This document shows positions 46,045 to 54,935 of a stretch of 64,000 nucleotides of DNA, in pieces. Numbering within the stretch: position 1 is the first letter of the stretch; every line of letters begins with the position of its first letter. Made by a program: the position numbers and the translations under genes. Origin of the DNA: Jidongwangia harbinensis (GTDB lineage: Bacteria > Actinomycetota > Actinomycetes > Mycobacteriales > Micromonosporaceae); contig NZ_JAIWNC010000041.1 of assembly GCF_020216025.1 (NCBI RefSeq), positions 28,004 through 92,003 on the forward strand, in the 5' to 3' direction. The notes beneath the pieces are model-generated. The model did not search any database. It saw nothing but the letters and a program-made list of their open reading frames with translations, and was not told the origin of the DNA.

Positions 46045-47364
46045 TCAGGGGTGGACGGTCCAGTCCTGGACGTCGATCTGACTGCCGCCGTACCGCGGGG
46101 CGAAGATGCTCAGCGTGCCGGACGTGCGCAGGCGCTCGTGGTCGATCAGCGGATCGGAGAAGTAGATCGGCTCGGAAGTATGGCGCAACGTCCAGTCCGA
46201 CCATCGGGACGCCTTCGACGCGGTCTCGATGTGCAGCTCGCGGGTGGCGGAGTCGCCGCTGGCCACGTACAGGTTGTCGGCGGCGTCGACGCCGATGTCA
46301 CCGCGGCTCGAACGTTCCCGGAACGGCGTGTAGGTCTGGTGCCACGCCTTCGTCTGCTTGTCCCGCCAGTAGTGCACCAGCACCGCGTTCTCCCGGGCCG
46401 CGGTGAAGTCCGGGTTGTCCGGCGCGCCCGCCGGCAGGTGCGAGGCGAGTACGTGCACCACCCCGTCCGCGCCGACCACCTGGGATTCCTGGTTGATCAG
46501 CCCGCGGTTCTGGCCGATCGCCCACACCCGTAGCCCGGCCGCGTCCGAGCGCAGCGGGCTGCTGCCGGTGGTGGCGATGACCGATCCGGCGTTGTTCCGC
46601 CAGGTGCGGCCGTGATCCCGGCTGTACGCGTAGTACAGATCGTGGTTGGTGCTGGCGTTCGGTGTCTCCCGCACGGTCCATGTGACGTGCAGCAGGCCGG
46701 TGGTGTCGTACTCGATGCCGAACAGGTACGGGTTGTTGTCGGCGGTCGTGCCGTCGAGGAACCGGCCGACCGACGTCCACCGGCCGCCGGCGTACTCGAA
46801 CAACGCCTCGTCGCCGGCTCCGCTGGTCCCGGTGCGGAGGGCCAGCTGCAACCGGCCGTCCGGGGCCCGGAAGAACTGCGGGTAGGTCAGCGCCGGCAGT
46901 GCCGCCCCGGTGAGCGTGGTCTGCACGGCACCGAAGCTGGCCGGGGTCCAGGCGGCGCTGTCCGGCGCGCCGGCCAGCCCGGTCACCGACCGGCGGTAGC
47001 GCAGCGCCGAGGAGTGCATGTCGAACGCCAGGTGCAGGGTGCCGTCCTGGCCGGAGATGCCGATGCTGATGGTGTTGTGCGAGTCCGTCGACGTGGTCAG
47101 GTAGTCGGTGAGCCGCAGGTTCTGCCAGGCCCCGGAGGGCACCTTGCGCCGGGACAGGTTGACGTAGCCGCTCTGGTCCCAGAACGCCGCGTACTGCCAG
47201 CCGGCGTACGTGGTGATGCCGTCCTGCTGGAACGACTCGCCGTTCATGTAGCCGGTGTAGGTGAGCGCGGTGCGGCCGGTCGTGGTCAGCACGGTGGTGG
47301 TGACCGGCGTGACGGTCGGCGCGGCGGCCAGGGCTACGACGAGGGCGGTCCGGAGCAGCAGCAT
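46045..47364 (-). CDS. secreted BNR-repeat family protein (putative polysaccharide-active enzyme)
   Basis: The 439-residue protein has a short signal peptide (about 1-18) and one large beta-propeller-like domain. Features of the BNR_4 group (PF15892) are visible: TYTGYMNGESFQQDGITTY near the N terminus, DSHNTISIGISGQDGTLHLAFDMH, QLALRTGTSGAGDEALFEY and an Asp-box-like SRDHGRTWRNNAG. Related proteins include polysaccharide lyases and hydrolases acting on uronic-acid polymers. I cannot tell which activity applies. The sequence upstream of ATG 47364 is in frame but not protein-like. Confidence 0.82.
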   Translation of the reverse strand: MLLLRTALVVALAAAPTVTPVTTTVLTTTGRTALTYTGYMNGESFQQDGITTYAGWQYAAFWDQSGYVNLSRRKVPSGAWQNLRLTDYLTTSTDSHNTISIGISGQDGTLHLAFDMHSSALRYRRSVTGLAGAPDSAAWTPASFGAVQTTLTGAALPALTYPQFFRAPDGRLQLALRTGTSGAGDEALFEYAGGRWTSVGRFLDGTTADNNPYLFGIEYDTTGLLHVTWTVRETPNASTNHDLYYAYSRDHGRTWRNNAGSVIATTGSSPLRSDAAGLRVWAIGQNRGLINQESQVVGADGVVHVLASHLPAGAPDNPDFTAARENAVLVHYWRDKQTKAWHQTYTPFRERSSRGDIGVDAADNLYVASGDSATRELHIETASKASRWSDWTLRHTSEPIYFSDPLIDHERLRTSGTLSIFAPRYGGSQIDVQDWTVHP

Positions 47365-47396
47365 CCCGCCATGCTCGCGCCGACAATCGACATACG

Positions 47397-47714
47397 TCAA
47401 TGCCATCCGTGGTCGAAGATCGGGTACCGGTCGGCCGTACCGGTGACCTCCGGGTCGGCCAGGCCGGAGCCGTGGAAGACCGCGGCGTCCGAGCCGAGCG
47501 GCCCGTCGTCGTCCTGCTCCTCCGCCCACGGAGGCGCCCACTCGATGCGGAAGGCGTGCCGGACGTGCCGGACCACGGCGTCGGCGACGCCACAGACGTC
47601 GGCCAGGCCGATCGTCTCGGCACGCAAGGCGAGCTGACCGTGCAACTCGCAGGCGACCGCGTTGCGCAGGCGAACCAGGTCGGCGGGGAGGTCGCCGTCC
47701 GATTCAGTACTCAT
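47397..47714 (-). CDS. hypothetical protein
   Basis: The 105-residue protein is acidic and hydrophilic. A helical N-terminal part (ADLVRLRNAVACELHGQLALRAETIGLADV) leads to a conserved-looking end with WAPPWAEEQDDDGP and HGSGLADPEVTGTADRYPIFDHG. I do not recognise the family. It lies 32 bp upstream of the BNR-protein gene on the same strand, so cotranscription is possible. Confidence 0.65.
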   Translation of the reverse strand: MSTESDGDLPADLVRLRNAVACELHGQLALRAETIGLADVCGVADAVVRHVRHAFRIEWAPPWAEEQDDDGPLGSDAAVFHGSGLADPEVTGTADRYPIFDHGWH

Positions 47715-47786
47715 GCTCGTCACGCTCGGCTTCCGGCCGACCGCCGTCAATGTCCGGGTTAGTTATCCCACAGATCGTCCCTGGTC

Positions 47787-48023
47787 CTAGGGCTCCGGGG
47801 CGATCAGGTGGTCATCGGCGGCGTCCCGCACGGTGATCGCCTCCACCGGGCAGGACTCCGCCGCGTCGACCGCCGCGCCCGTCGGCGGCACCGGCGCCGG
47901 CGTGGCCACCGAGACGCCGCCGACCAGCGTGAACTGGTCGGGGTCGAGGCCGGCGCAGATGCCGGAACCGATGCACAGGTCCCGGTCGACGTGCAGACGC
48001 CACCGGGTTTCCGGCGCGGTCAC
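47787..48023 (-). CDS. [3Fe-4S] ferredoxin, electron donor to the adjacent P450
   Basis: The 78-residue protein is a small single-cluster ferredoxin. The signature CIGSGICAGL gives two cysteines five residues apart, where a 4Fe ferredoxin would have a CxxCxxC pattern, and the third is in SCPVEAI. This matches P450-associated [3Fe-4S] ferredoxins of actinobacteria. The GTG start overlaps the P450 stop as GTGA, a strong sign that it passes electrons to that P450. The reductase is not encoded nearby. Confidence 0.92.
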   Translation of the reverse strand: MTAPETRWRLHVDRDLCIGSGICAGLDPDQFTLVGGVSVATPAPVPPTGAAVDAAESCPVEAITVRDAADDHLIAPEP

Positions 48024-49225
48024 CAGGCCACCGGCAGGGCACGCAGGCCGCGGACCAGCAGACCGGACTTCCACGGCAGTTCCTCGGCGTCGACCGCCAG
48101 GTGCACCTCCGGCAGGCGGTCGAGCAGGGTACGCAGGGCGACCTGCAGTTCCATCCGGGCGAGCTGGGCGCCGACGCAGTGGTGCACGCCGTGCCCGAAG
48201 CCGACGTGCGGGTTGGCACCGCGGGCGAAGTCGAGTTCGTCCGGATCGTCGAAGACCTCGGCGTCCCGGTTCGCCGAGGAGAGCGCGGCGATCACCGGCT
48301 CGCCGGCCCGGATGTGGACGCCGCCGAGCTCCAGGTCCTCGGTGGCGTACCGGGCGAATGCCGCGGCCGCGCCGAGCGGGACGTAGCGCAGCAGTTCCTC
48401 CACCGCGTCCGGGATCAGTTCGGGGTCGGCACGCAGCTGCGCGAGCCGGTCCGGGTGGGTGAGCAGGACGTACATGAAGTTGGAGATCTGGGTGACCGTG
48501 GTCTCGTGGCCGGCGGCGAGCAGCCCGGCGGCCAGCTCGACCATCTCCTGCTCGGTGAGCCGGTCGTTGTCGGTGTCCCGGACCTCGACCAGCGCCCCGA
48601 TCAGGTCGTCGGTGGGCGTGACGCGGCGCTGCGCGATCAGGCCGGCCATGTACCCGTGCAGGTTCGCCAGGTACTCCTGGATCTGTTCCGGACTCAGCGA
48701 CGTGGTCGACACGATCGCCTCGGACCAGGTGCGGAACAGGCCCTGATCGGTGTGCGGCACGCCGAGCAACCGGCAGATCACCATGATCGGCAACGGGGTG
48801 CTGAACCGTTCGACCAGGTCGGCCGACTGCCCCGCGGCGACCATCTGGTCGATCAGATCGTTCGCGATGGCGGTCGCTTCCGGGCGTAACGTCTCGATCC
48901 GGCGGGCGGTGAAGGCCTTGGCGATCAGCCGCCGCAGGCGGCTGTGGTCCGGCGGGTCCATGGCCAGGATGCCGGTGCCGATCTGCCGGTGCGTGGTGCG
49001 TGGTTCGTCCCGCCCGACGCTGGCGGCCCGGCTGAACCGCGGGTCCCCGAGGACCACCTTCACGTCGGCATGGCGGGTGGCCAGCCAGGCCGGTTCGCCG
49101 AACGGCAGCTGAACCCGGGTCACGGGTTCCTGCCGGCGCAGCTCCGCGTAGGCGGAGTGCAGATTGAGCCGGTCGGGTTCGCCGAACGGGTACGGCCGTG
49201 CGGTGCCCACCTGCGTGTCCGTCAT
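48020..49225 (-). CDS. cytochrome P450 (bacterial class I)
   Basis: The 401-residue P450 has the I-helix oxygen-activation motif AAGHETT, the K-helix ExxR in EELLRYVP and the heme-binding loop FGHGVHHCVGAQLAR with its cysteine ligand. It resembles CYP105/CYP107-type enzymes that hydroxylate small molecules and drugs. I chose ATG 49225 (MTDTQVG), which follows AGGAG; the frame extends upstream. It is coupled to the ferredoxin gene. No biosynthetic cluster surrounds it, so it could act in xenobiotic oxidation. Confidence 0.94.
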   Translation of the reverse strand: MTDTQVGTARPYPFGEPDRLNLHSAYAELRRQEPVTRVQLPFGEPAWLATRHADVKVVLGDPRFSRAASVGRDEPRTTHRQIGTGILAMDPPDHSRLRRLIAKAFTARRIETLRPEATAIANDLIDQMVAAGQSADLVERFSTPLPIMVICRLLGVPHTDQGLFRTWSEAIVSTTSLSPEQIQEYLANLHGYMAGLIAQRRVTPTDDLIGALVEVRDTDNDRLTEQEMVELAAGLLAAGHETTVTQISNFMYVLLTHPDRLAQLRADPELIPDAVEELLRYVPLGAAAAFARYATEDLELGGVHIRAGEPVIAALSSANRDAEVFDDPDELDFARGANPHVGFGHGVHHCVGAQLARMELQVALRTLLDRLPEVHLAVDAEELPWKSGLLVRGLRALPVAW

Positions 49226-49314
49226 CGCCGCGCTCCTACCGTTGAGGACCATCGGGGTGTGCACTCGATGTAGTGCACCAGACACGAATAGTAGATTGAT
49301 GACCGTCGACGGAT

Positions 49315-49926
49315 CTACTTACCGATCTCGCTGATCTCGGCGAACGGGCGGTTCCGGTCGGCCCACCACACCGCGTGGATGACGAAGCTGTGGTTCACCT
49401 CGTTGAAGTACACCGCCAGGTTGTCCGGGGTGTTCTGCACCGTGGCCACCGAGAAGCCGTCGTTCGGGGTGGCGGTCACCAGCTCGACCTTGCCCTCGGT
49501 CATCCGGATCACCGTGGTGCCACCGTCGACCCGGAACGAGCGGACGTACGTCTTGTCGCCGTCGCCGTCCTCCGTGACGGTCCAGCCGTCCTCGGTGGTG
49601 GTGGCCGCGGACGGCGTGGACGACGGGCGCGGCGGGGCGGTCGTCGGCTTGCGCGTCCGGCTCCGCGACTCGGACGGCGACGGGGTACGCCCGGACCGCG
49701 GCGACTCGGACCGCGGCACCGACGGCGCGGGGCCGGACGTGGCGCTCGGCACCGGCACCGGCGCGACCGCACCGGAGTCCCGCAGTTGCTCCACCGAGCC
49801 GAGCGCGCTCTCGTCCGCCGTGGCCGTACGCAGCACCGGCAGCATCGCCACCGAGGCCAGCGCCACGCTGGTCAGCGTGGCAGCGCACCAGCCGAGCAGC
49901 GGAAACCATTGCCGGGGAGATCGCAC
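49315..49926 (-). CDS. membrane-anchored protein with Ser/Pro-rich stalk, unknown function
   Basis: The 203-residue protein has one N-terminal membrane segment (about 10-34) and a stalk rich in Ser, Pro, Arg and Thr (about 50-112). A compact C-terminal domain (about 113-203) contains GWTVTEDGDGDKTYVRSFRV and FSVATVQNTPDNLAVYF. I do not recognise the domain. It is divergent from the response regulator gene by 35 bp and could be the extracellular sensor or output of that two-component system. The start is GTG. Confidence 0.7.
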   Translation of the reverse strand: MRSPRQWFPLLGWCAATLTSVALASVAMLPVLRTATADESALGSVEQLRDSGAVAPVPVPSATSGPAPSVPRSESPRSGRTPSPSESRSRTRKPTTAPPRPSSTPSAATTTEDGWTVTEDGDGDKTYVRSFRVDGGTTVIRMTEGKVELVTATPNDGFSVATVQNTPDNLAVYFNEVNHSFVIHAVWWADRNRPFAEISEIGK

Positions 49927-49961
49927 GTGGCCATCGTCTCACCTGACCTTAGGGTTGTCCC

Positions 49962-50648
49962 ATGGCGCTGATCATGCTGGTCGAGGACGACCGCAACATC
50001 ACCTTGGCGCTGACCCGCGCGCTGACCGACGCCGGGCACGTGGTGCGGCCGGTGGGCCAGGCCGGCGAGGCGCTCAAGATCCTCACCGCGGAACGGCCGG
50101 ACCTGATCATCCTGGACCTCGGCCTGCCCGACATCGACGGCACCGACGCCTTACGGATGATGCGCAGCGTGTCCGACGTACCGGTGATCGTGGCCACCGC
50201 CCGGCGCGCCGAGGCGGACATCATCACGCTGCTCGGCGCGGGCGCGGACGACTACGTGACCAAGCCGTTCTCCAGCGGTCACATCCTGGCCCGGATCGCC
50301 GCGGTGCTGCGGCGCACCCGGACCGCGGCCGAGACGGCGCCGAACGTCATCACGGTCGGTGAGCTGACGATCAGTCCGCGGCAGCGGAAGGCCACGCTGC
50401 ACGGCGAGCCGCTGCAGCTCACCCGGCGGGAGTTCGACGTGCTGACCTATCTCGCCGAGCGGGTCGGGCAGGTGGTCAGCCGCCGGGAACTGCTCACCGA
50501 GGTGTGGAACCAGGTCCGCATCGGCGAGGAACAGACGATCGACGTGCACATCTCCTGGCTGCGCCGCAAGCTCGGCGAGACGGCCGCGGCACCGAGGTTC
50601 CTGCACACCGTCCGGGGCGTCGGCGTGATGATGGTCGACCCGCGGTGA
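49962..50648 (+). CDS. OmpR-family response regulator
   Basis: The 228-residue regulator has a receiver domain (about 1-115) with VEDDRN, phospho-accepting Asp in LIILDLGLPD, and Lys in YVTKPFSSG. An OmpR winged helix follows (about 130-225), with LTRREFDVLTYLAE and IDVHISWLRRKLGE. Its stop overlaps the kinase start as GTGA. Targets are unknown, but the LPMO gene begins 92 bp after the kinase gene on the same strand. Confidence 0.94.
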   Translation: MALIMLVEDDRNITLALTRALTDAGHVVRPVGQAGEALKILTAERPDLIILDLGLPDIDGTDALRMMRSVSDVPVIVATARRAEADIITLLGAGADDYVTKPFSSGHILARIAAVLRRTRTAAETAPNVITVGELTISPRQRKATLHGEPLQLTRREFDVLTYLAERVGQVVSRRELLTEVWNQVRIGEEQTIDVHISWLRRKLGETAAAPRFLHTVRGVGVMMVDPR

Positions 50649-51985
50649 GATCGGAGCTGAACCGGCTGGCGCTGGCCATCACCTCGATGGTGGCCCTGGC
50701 CTTCCTGGTGCCGCTGGTCTTCGCGACCCGCCAGATCGCCCACGACCGGGCCATCTCCGACGCCCGGCAGCAGGCCACCGCGATCGTGGCGGCGCTGGCC
50801 GTGAACCCCGACCCGCAGCTGCTGAACAGCGCGATCGCCAGCACGGTGGCCGGCAGCACCGGCCGCCTGGCGGTCCACCTGCCGGATGTCACACCGGTCG
50901 GCGCCACCCACGTGACCGGCGAGGACGTCGCGCTGGCCACCCGCTACCGCCGCCCGGTGACCGCGCCCGCCGCCGGGGGGCTGGCCTATCTGCAGCCGAG
51001 CGTGCTCAGTGACGGACGCGCGGTGGTGATCGAGGTGTTCGTCCCGGACGACCAGATGCGGCGCGGCGTGTGGTCGGCCTGGCTGGCGCTGGGCGGGCTG
51101 GCGATCGTGCTGGTGGCCGGCTCGGTGCTGTTCGCCGACCGGCTGGGCGGCCGGCTGGTCCGGGCCACCCGGGACCTGGCCGGCTCCACCCGCCGGCTCG
51201 GCGCCGGCGACCTCACCGTGCGGGTGGAACCGTCCGGCCCCCGGGAGTTGCAGGAGGCGGCGAGCGCGTTCAACGCCATGGCCGACGACCTGCGCCGGCT
51301 GCTGGACGCGGAGCGGGAACTCGCCGCCGATCTGTCGCACCGGTTGCGTACCCCGCTCACCGCCCTGCGGCTGGACGCGGAGACCATGCCGCCGGGGCCG
51401 ATCGCCGACCGGATGCGGCAGGCCTGCGACATGCTCGACGAGGAACTCGAGGGCATCATCGCGGGCGCCCGGCTCGGCGTCGAGGCGCGCGGCGCACAGC
51501 GGTCCGACCTGGTGGAGGTGCTGGCCGACCGGCTGGCGTTCTGGTCGGCGCTGGCCGAGGACCAGCAACGGCCGTGGCAGGTCGTGGGCGGTGACGAGCC
51601 GGTGCCGGTACCGGTGCCGCGCAGCGAACTGATCCTGGCGGTGGACGCGTTGCTCGGCAACGTGTTCGCGCACACCCCGGACGGGGTGGCCTTCCGGGTC
51701 ACGGTCTCGGCGGCCGGCCTGCTCGTCGACGACGCCGGGCCGGGCATCGCCGACCCCGCCGCCGCGGTGCGGCGCGGGGTGAGCGGGGCCGGTTCGTCCG
51801 GGCTCGGGCTGGATATCGTGCGCCGGGTCGCCGAGGTGGCCGGCGGACGGCTGGAGATCAGCCGGGGGCCACTCGGCGGTGCCCGGATCGCGATGTGGCT
51901 GCCCGTACCCGAGGTGGTCCCCGCCGTGGCCGACCACCGGCCGGGAGAGACCGGCCGGCGCCGGCGCGGCCGCACACCTTCATGA
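50645..51985 (+). CDS. membrane sensor histidine kinase
   Basis: The 446-residue kinase has two membrane segments (about 8-28 and 140-162) around an extracellular sensory domain of about 110 residues. A HAMP linker precedes the HisKA domain, where the phospho-accepting His lies in LAADLSHRLRTPLTAL. The ATPase domain has a weak N box (DALLGNVFAH), G1 box DDAGPGIADP and glycine loop GSSGLGLDIV. The GTG start overlaps the regulator stop. The ligand is unknown. Confidence 0.92.
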   Translation: MRSELNRLALAITSMVALAFLVPLVFATRQIAHDRAISDARQQATAIVAALAVNPDPQLLNSAIASTVAGSTGRLAVHLPDVTPVGATHVTGEDVALATRYRRPVTAPAAGGLAYLQPSVLSDGRAVVIEVFVPDDQMRRGVWSAWLALGGLAIVLVAGSVLFADRLGGRLVRATRDLAGSTRRLGAGDLTVRVEPSGPRELQEAASAFNAMADDLRRLLDAERELAADLSHRLRTPLTALRLDAETMPPGPIADRMRQACDMLDEELEGIIAGARLGVEARGAQRSDLVEVLADRLAFWSALAEDQQRPWQVVGGDEPVPVPVPRSELILAVDALLGNVFAHTPDGVAFRVTVSAAGLLVDDAGPGIADPAAAVRRGVSGAGSSGLGLDIVRRVAEVAGGRLEISRGPLGGARIAMWLPVPEVVPAVADHRPGETGRRRRGRTPS

Positions 51986-52009
51986 GCCTTTCCGATTCTT
52001 TTAAGGCTC
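51984..52009 (+). terminator. weak stem-loop at the end of the two-component operon
   Basis: GAGCCTT pairs with AAGGCTC around a 12-base T-rich loop and is followed by CTTTAT. It starts within the kinase stop codon. It may terminate transcription or only reduce read-through into the LPMO gene. Confidence 0.35.
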
Positions 52010-52077
52010 CTTTATGAACCGCGTGGCTACGGTCTCCGTCGTCAAAGTAAATCGGACGACACGTAGGGAGATCCACA

Positions 52078-52902
52078 ATGCGTAGATCCATCGCATATCC
52101 CCTGGTCGTACTCGGGGCTGTCGGATCCACGCTGGCCGTCATGTCGCCGGCCCAGGCCCACGGATACGTCTCCACGCCGCCGAGCCGGCAGGCCCTCTGC
52201 GCCTCCGGGGACGTGAAGAACTGCGGCCCGATCGAGTTCGAGCCGCAGAGCGTCGAAGGCCGCAAGGGCCTCCGCTCCTGCGACGGCGGCAACGCCCCGT
52301 TCTCACCGCTGGCGGACGACAACCGCAACTGGCCGGCCACCGCGGTCGGCAACAAGGTCACCTTCAGCTGGGTGAAGCGGGCCCGGCACCGCACTCTGAA
52401 CTGGGAATACTCCATCGGCGGCAAGATCATCGCCACCGTGCCGGGCAACAACGCGCAGCCGGACTCGGTGGTCAACCACGAGATCGACCTGAGCGGTTTC
52501 CGTGGCCGGCAGACCGTGCTGGCGGTCTGGAACATCGGCGACACCCCGATGGCCTTCTACAACTGCGTCGACCTGAACATCGGCGGTGGCGGCGGCAACG
52601 ACTCCCGGCCGCCCGTGGCGGAGGTCAAGCCGCCGGTCGAAGAGGTCAAGCCCCCGGTCGAAGAGGTCGAGCCGCCGGTGCAGGAGGTCAACCCGCCCGC
52701 GCAGGCCGCCCCGGCGCCCGAGGCCGCGGCACCGGAGGAGGAGCAGGGTAAGTCCGGTACGGAGTGGGCCCGCAACACCGCCTACCGCACCGGTGACGTG
52801 GTGACCTACCAGGGCGCCCGCTACACCTGCCGCCAGTCGCACACGTCGCTGGTCACCTGGGAGCCGTCGATCTACACGCTCGCCCTGTGGATGCCGGTGT
52901 GA
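52078..52902 (+). CDS. AA10 lytic polysaccharide monooxygenase with CBM5/12 chitin-binding module
   Basis: AA10 LPMOs are secreted copper enzymes that cut crystalline chitin or cellulose oxidatively. The signal peptide (1-27) leaves His28 as the mature N terminus (HGYV), which with His104 forms the copper histidine brace; Phe160 in MAFYNC is the axial residue. The catalytic domain spans about 28-168. A linker of PPVEEV-type repeats leads to a CBM5/12 (about 226-274, WARNTAYRTGDVVTYQGARY). The module favours chitin as substrate. The next gene, a DUF305 lipoprotein, overlaps the stop by four bases. Confidence 0.95.
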   Translation: MRRSIAYPLVVLGAVGSTLAVMSPAQAHGYVSTPPSRQALCASGDVKNCGPIEFEPQSVEGRKGLRSCDGGNAPFSPLADDNRNWPATAVGNKVTFSWVKRARHRTLNWEYSIGGKIIATVPGNNAQPDSVVNHEIDLSGFRGRQTVLAVWNIGDTPMAFYNCVDLNIGGGGGNDSRPPVAEVKPPVEEVKPPVEEVEPPVQEVNPPAQAAPAPEAAAPEEEQGKSGTEWARNTAYRTGDVVTYQGARYTCRQSHTSLVTWEPSIYTLALWMPV

Positions 52903-53483
52903 GGCGCCGGTACGCCGCGGTCCTGATCGCCGCCGCGCTGTTCACCGGCGCCTGCGGTACCGAGCCGGAGCCGCCGACCGAGAAGGTGGCCGTGCAGGCG
53001 GTGGTCCAGGCCGAGGGCGAGCACAACGACACCGACGTCATGTACCTGCAGATGATGATCGCGCACCACGAGCAGGGTCTGCAGATGGTCCGGCTGGCCG
53101 CCAAGCGTGCCCAGCGGTCCGACGTACGCACCATGGCCGCGGCGGTCGACGCGGTCCAGTCCGACGAGGTCACGATGATGAAGGCGTGGCTGACGAAGTG
53201 GTCCGCGCCGACCACGGTGGACCACGCTCCGGACGCGCACGCCGACCACGGCGGGCTCCCGGCGACCGGCCCCAACGAGATCGCGGCGCTGCGCAAGGCG
53301 AAGGGACCGGCCGTCGACACGACGTTCCTCAACCTGTTCCTCGCCCACCAGCACAGCGCGGTGGAGATGGCCGGGACCGAGACCACGGGCGGCAAGAACG
53401 CCGAGGTCAAGGCGCTGGCGCAGCGGATCCGCGACTCCCGCACCGACCAGATCAAGCAGATGCTCAACCTGCTCAACGGCTGA
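52899..53483 (+). CDS. DUF305 lipoprotein, translationally coupled to the LPMO
   Basis: The 194-residue protein has a lipoprotein signal (lipobox FTGAC near residue 20). A DUF305 ferritin-like four-helix domain follows, with the paired motifs MYLQMMIAHHEQGLQMVRLA and FLAHQHSAVEMA rich in His and Met. A DUF305 protein of cyanobacteria (CopM) binds copper, and these motifs would suit copper. The GTG start overlaps the LPMO stop as GTGTGA-type coupling. I infer that it supplies or guards copper for the LPMO at the membrane surface. This is not shown by sequence alone. Confidence 0.88.
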   Translation: MRRRYAAVLIAAALFTGACGTEPEPPTEKVAVQAVVQAEGEHNDTDVMYLQMMIAHHEQGLQMVRLAAKRAQRSDVRTMAAAVDAVQSDEVTMMKAWLTKWSAPTTVDHAPDAHADHGGLPATGPNEIAALRKAKGPAVDTTFLNLFLAHQHSAVEMAGTETTGGKNAEVKALAQRIRDSRTDQIKQMLNLLNG

Positions 53484-53594
53484 CCGAGGTACCGCAGGCA
53501 CTACTTCGGGTTTCCAGGAGCGGGGATCGATCATGGCGCTCGCGAGCGGGAAGCTCTAGGTATCACATCCGCAGCGTTACGCGAGGAGCCTCCG

Positions 53595-54791
53595 ATGCCG
53601 AAGACCCGTACCGCCGACGCCACGTCGCCCGCCCGCTCCCCGCGGCGCCGTCGAGTGGTCGTGACTCTCGCGACCCTCGGCGGTGTCGCGCTGACCGGCG
53701 CCCTGACGGTGCCCGCGGCCCACGCGCAGCTCACCCCCAAGCATCGTCCGGACGCTGTCCAACAAAGCGTGGACCGGCTGGTCTCGGTGGACAAGTTCCC
53801 CGGCGTGATGGCCTCGGTGCGCCAGGCCGACGGCCGGGTGCGCAACTACACGGCCGGCGTCGCCGACCTGAAGACGCGGGCGAAGATGCCGGTCGACGGC
53901 CGGGTCCGCATCGCCAGCAACACCAAGATGTTCACCGCCACCGTGGTGCTCCAGCTCGTCGGCGAAGGCAAGGTCAAGCTGGACGAGCCGGTCGAGACGT
54001 ACCTGCCGGGCGTGGTCCGCGGCGACGGCATCGACGGCCGGAAGATCACCGTCCGCCACCTGCTGCAGCAGACCAGCGGTCTGGAGGACTACGACGACGG
54101 CATGATCGGCGACGACTTCGTCGGTGCGCTCAAGCGCTACTACGAGCCGTACGACCTGCTGGACATCGCGTTCGCGATCAAGCCGAAGTCCCAGCCCGGT
54201 GAGAAGTTCCTGTACAGCAACACCAACTACGTGCTGGCCGGCCTGGTCGCGCAGAAGGCGAGCGGACGCCCGATCGGCGAGCTGATCACCAAGCGCATCA
54301 TCGAGCCGCTGGGCCTGCGCCACACGTACTGGCCGGCCGAGGGCGACATGACGATCCGCGGCACCCACCCCCGCGGCTACGTCCCGCCGATGAACGGCAG
54401 CCCGGCCATCGACATCACCGAGACCGACACCTCCGGTGGCTGGGCCGCCGGTGCCCTGACCGGCACGCCGAGCGACCTGAACCGGTTCCTGGCCGCCCTG
54501 CTCGGCGGCAAGCTGCTCAAGCCGGCCCAGCTCAAGGAGATGAAGAAGACGGTCGACGCGCCCGGCTTCGACACCGTCGGCGGCTCCCGGTACGGCCTCG
54601 GCATCGCGACGTTCAAGCTCAGCTGCGGCGGGGTCGCCTGGACCCACGGCGGCACCGCCCCCGGCTACATCACCGCGGCCGGCGTGACCGCGGCCGGCAA
54701 GGCGGCGACCGTCGCCACGAACTCGCTGTACCCGTCCGAGGAATCCCCCAAGCACGTGGAGCAGTCGCTGGACACCGCGCTCTGCCGCTGA
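53595..54791 (+). CDS. secreted serine hydrolase, paralogue of the one at 32285-33472
   Basis: The 398-residue protein has a Tat-like or Sec signal (RRRR near 17-20, hydrophobic to about 42, ending AHAQ). A class C beta-lactamase/DD-peptidase domain follows. Motifs are SNTK in VRIASNTKMFT, YSNTNY, and HGG in WTHGGTAP. Long stretches equal the paralogue at 32285, for example VVLQLVGEG and GIDGRKIT. A clear hairpin follows the gene. Substrate could be peptidoglycan stem peptide or an ester. Confidence 0.9.
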   Translation: MPKTRTADATSPARSPRRRRVVVTLATLGGVALTGALTVPAAHAQLTPKHRPDAVQQSVDRLVSVDKFPGVMASVRQADGRVRNYTAGVADLKTRAKMPVDGRVRIASNTKMFTATVVLQLVGEGKVKLDEPVETYLPGVVRGDGIDGRKITVRHLLQQTSGLEDYDDGMIGDDFVGALKRYYEPYDLLDIAFAIKPKSQPGEKFLYSNTNYVLAGLVAQKASGRPIGELITKRIIEPLGLRHTYWPAEGDMTIRGTHPRGYVPPMNGSPAIDITETDTSGGWAAGALTGTPSDLNRFLAALLGGKLLKPAQLKEMKKTVDAPGFDTVGGSRYGLGIATFKLSCGGVAWTHGGTAPGYITAAGVTAAGKAATVATNSLYPSEESPKHVEQSLDTALCR

Positions 54792-54811
54792 CCGGTCCAC
54801 CGATCCGGCCA

Positions 54812-54844
54812 CGGGCCGCCTGCCGCTCCGGCGCAGGCGGCCCG
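54812..54844 (+). terminator. 12-bp terminator hairpin after the serine hydrolase gene
   Basis: CGGGCCGCCTGC pairs perfectly with GCAGGCGGCCCG around a nine-base loop, 20 bases after the stop codon. Confidence 0.65.
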
Positions 54845-54935
54845 CCCGCGTTCTCGGGAAGGATGGCACGTCGGATCGGGTATGCGACGCGGCGGCCGGT
54901 TCAGATCAAGGCCGGCAGGCGCAACACTGAGCGTC

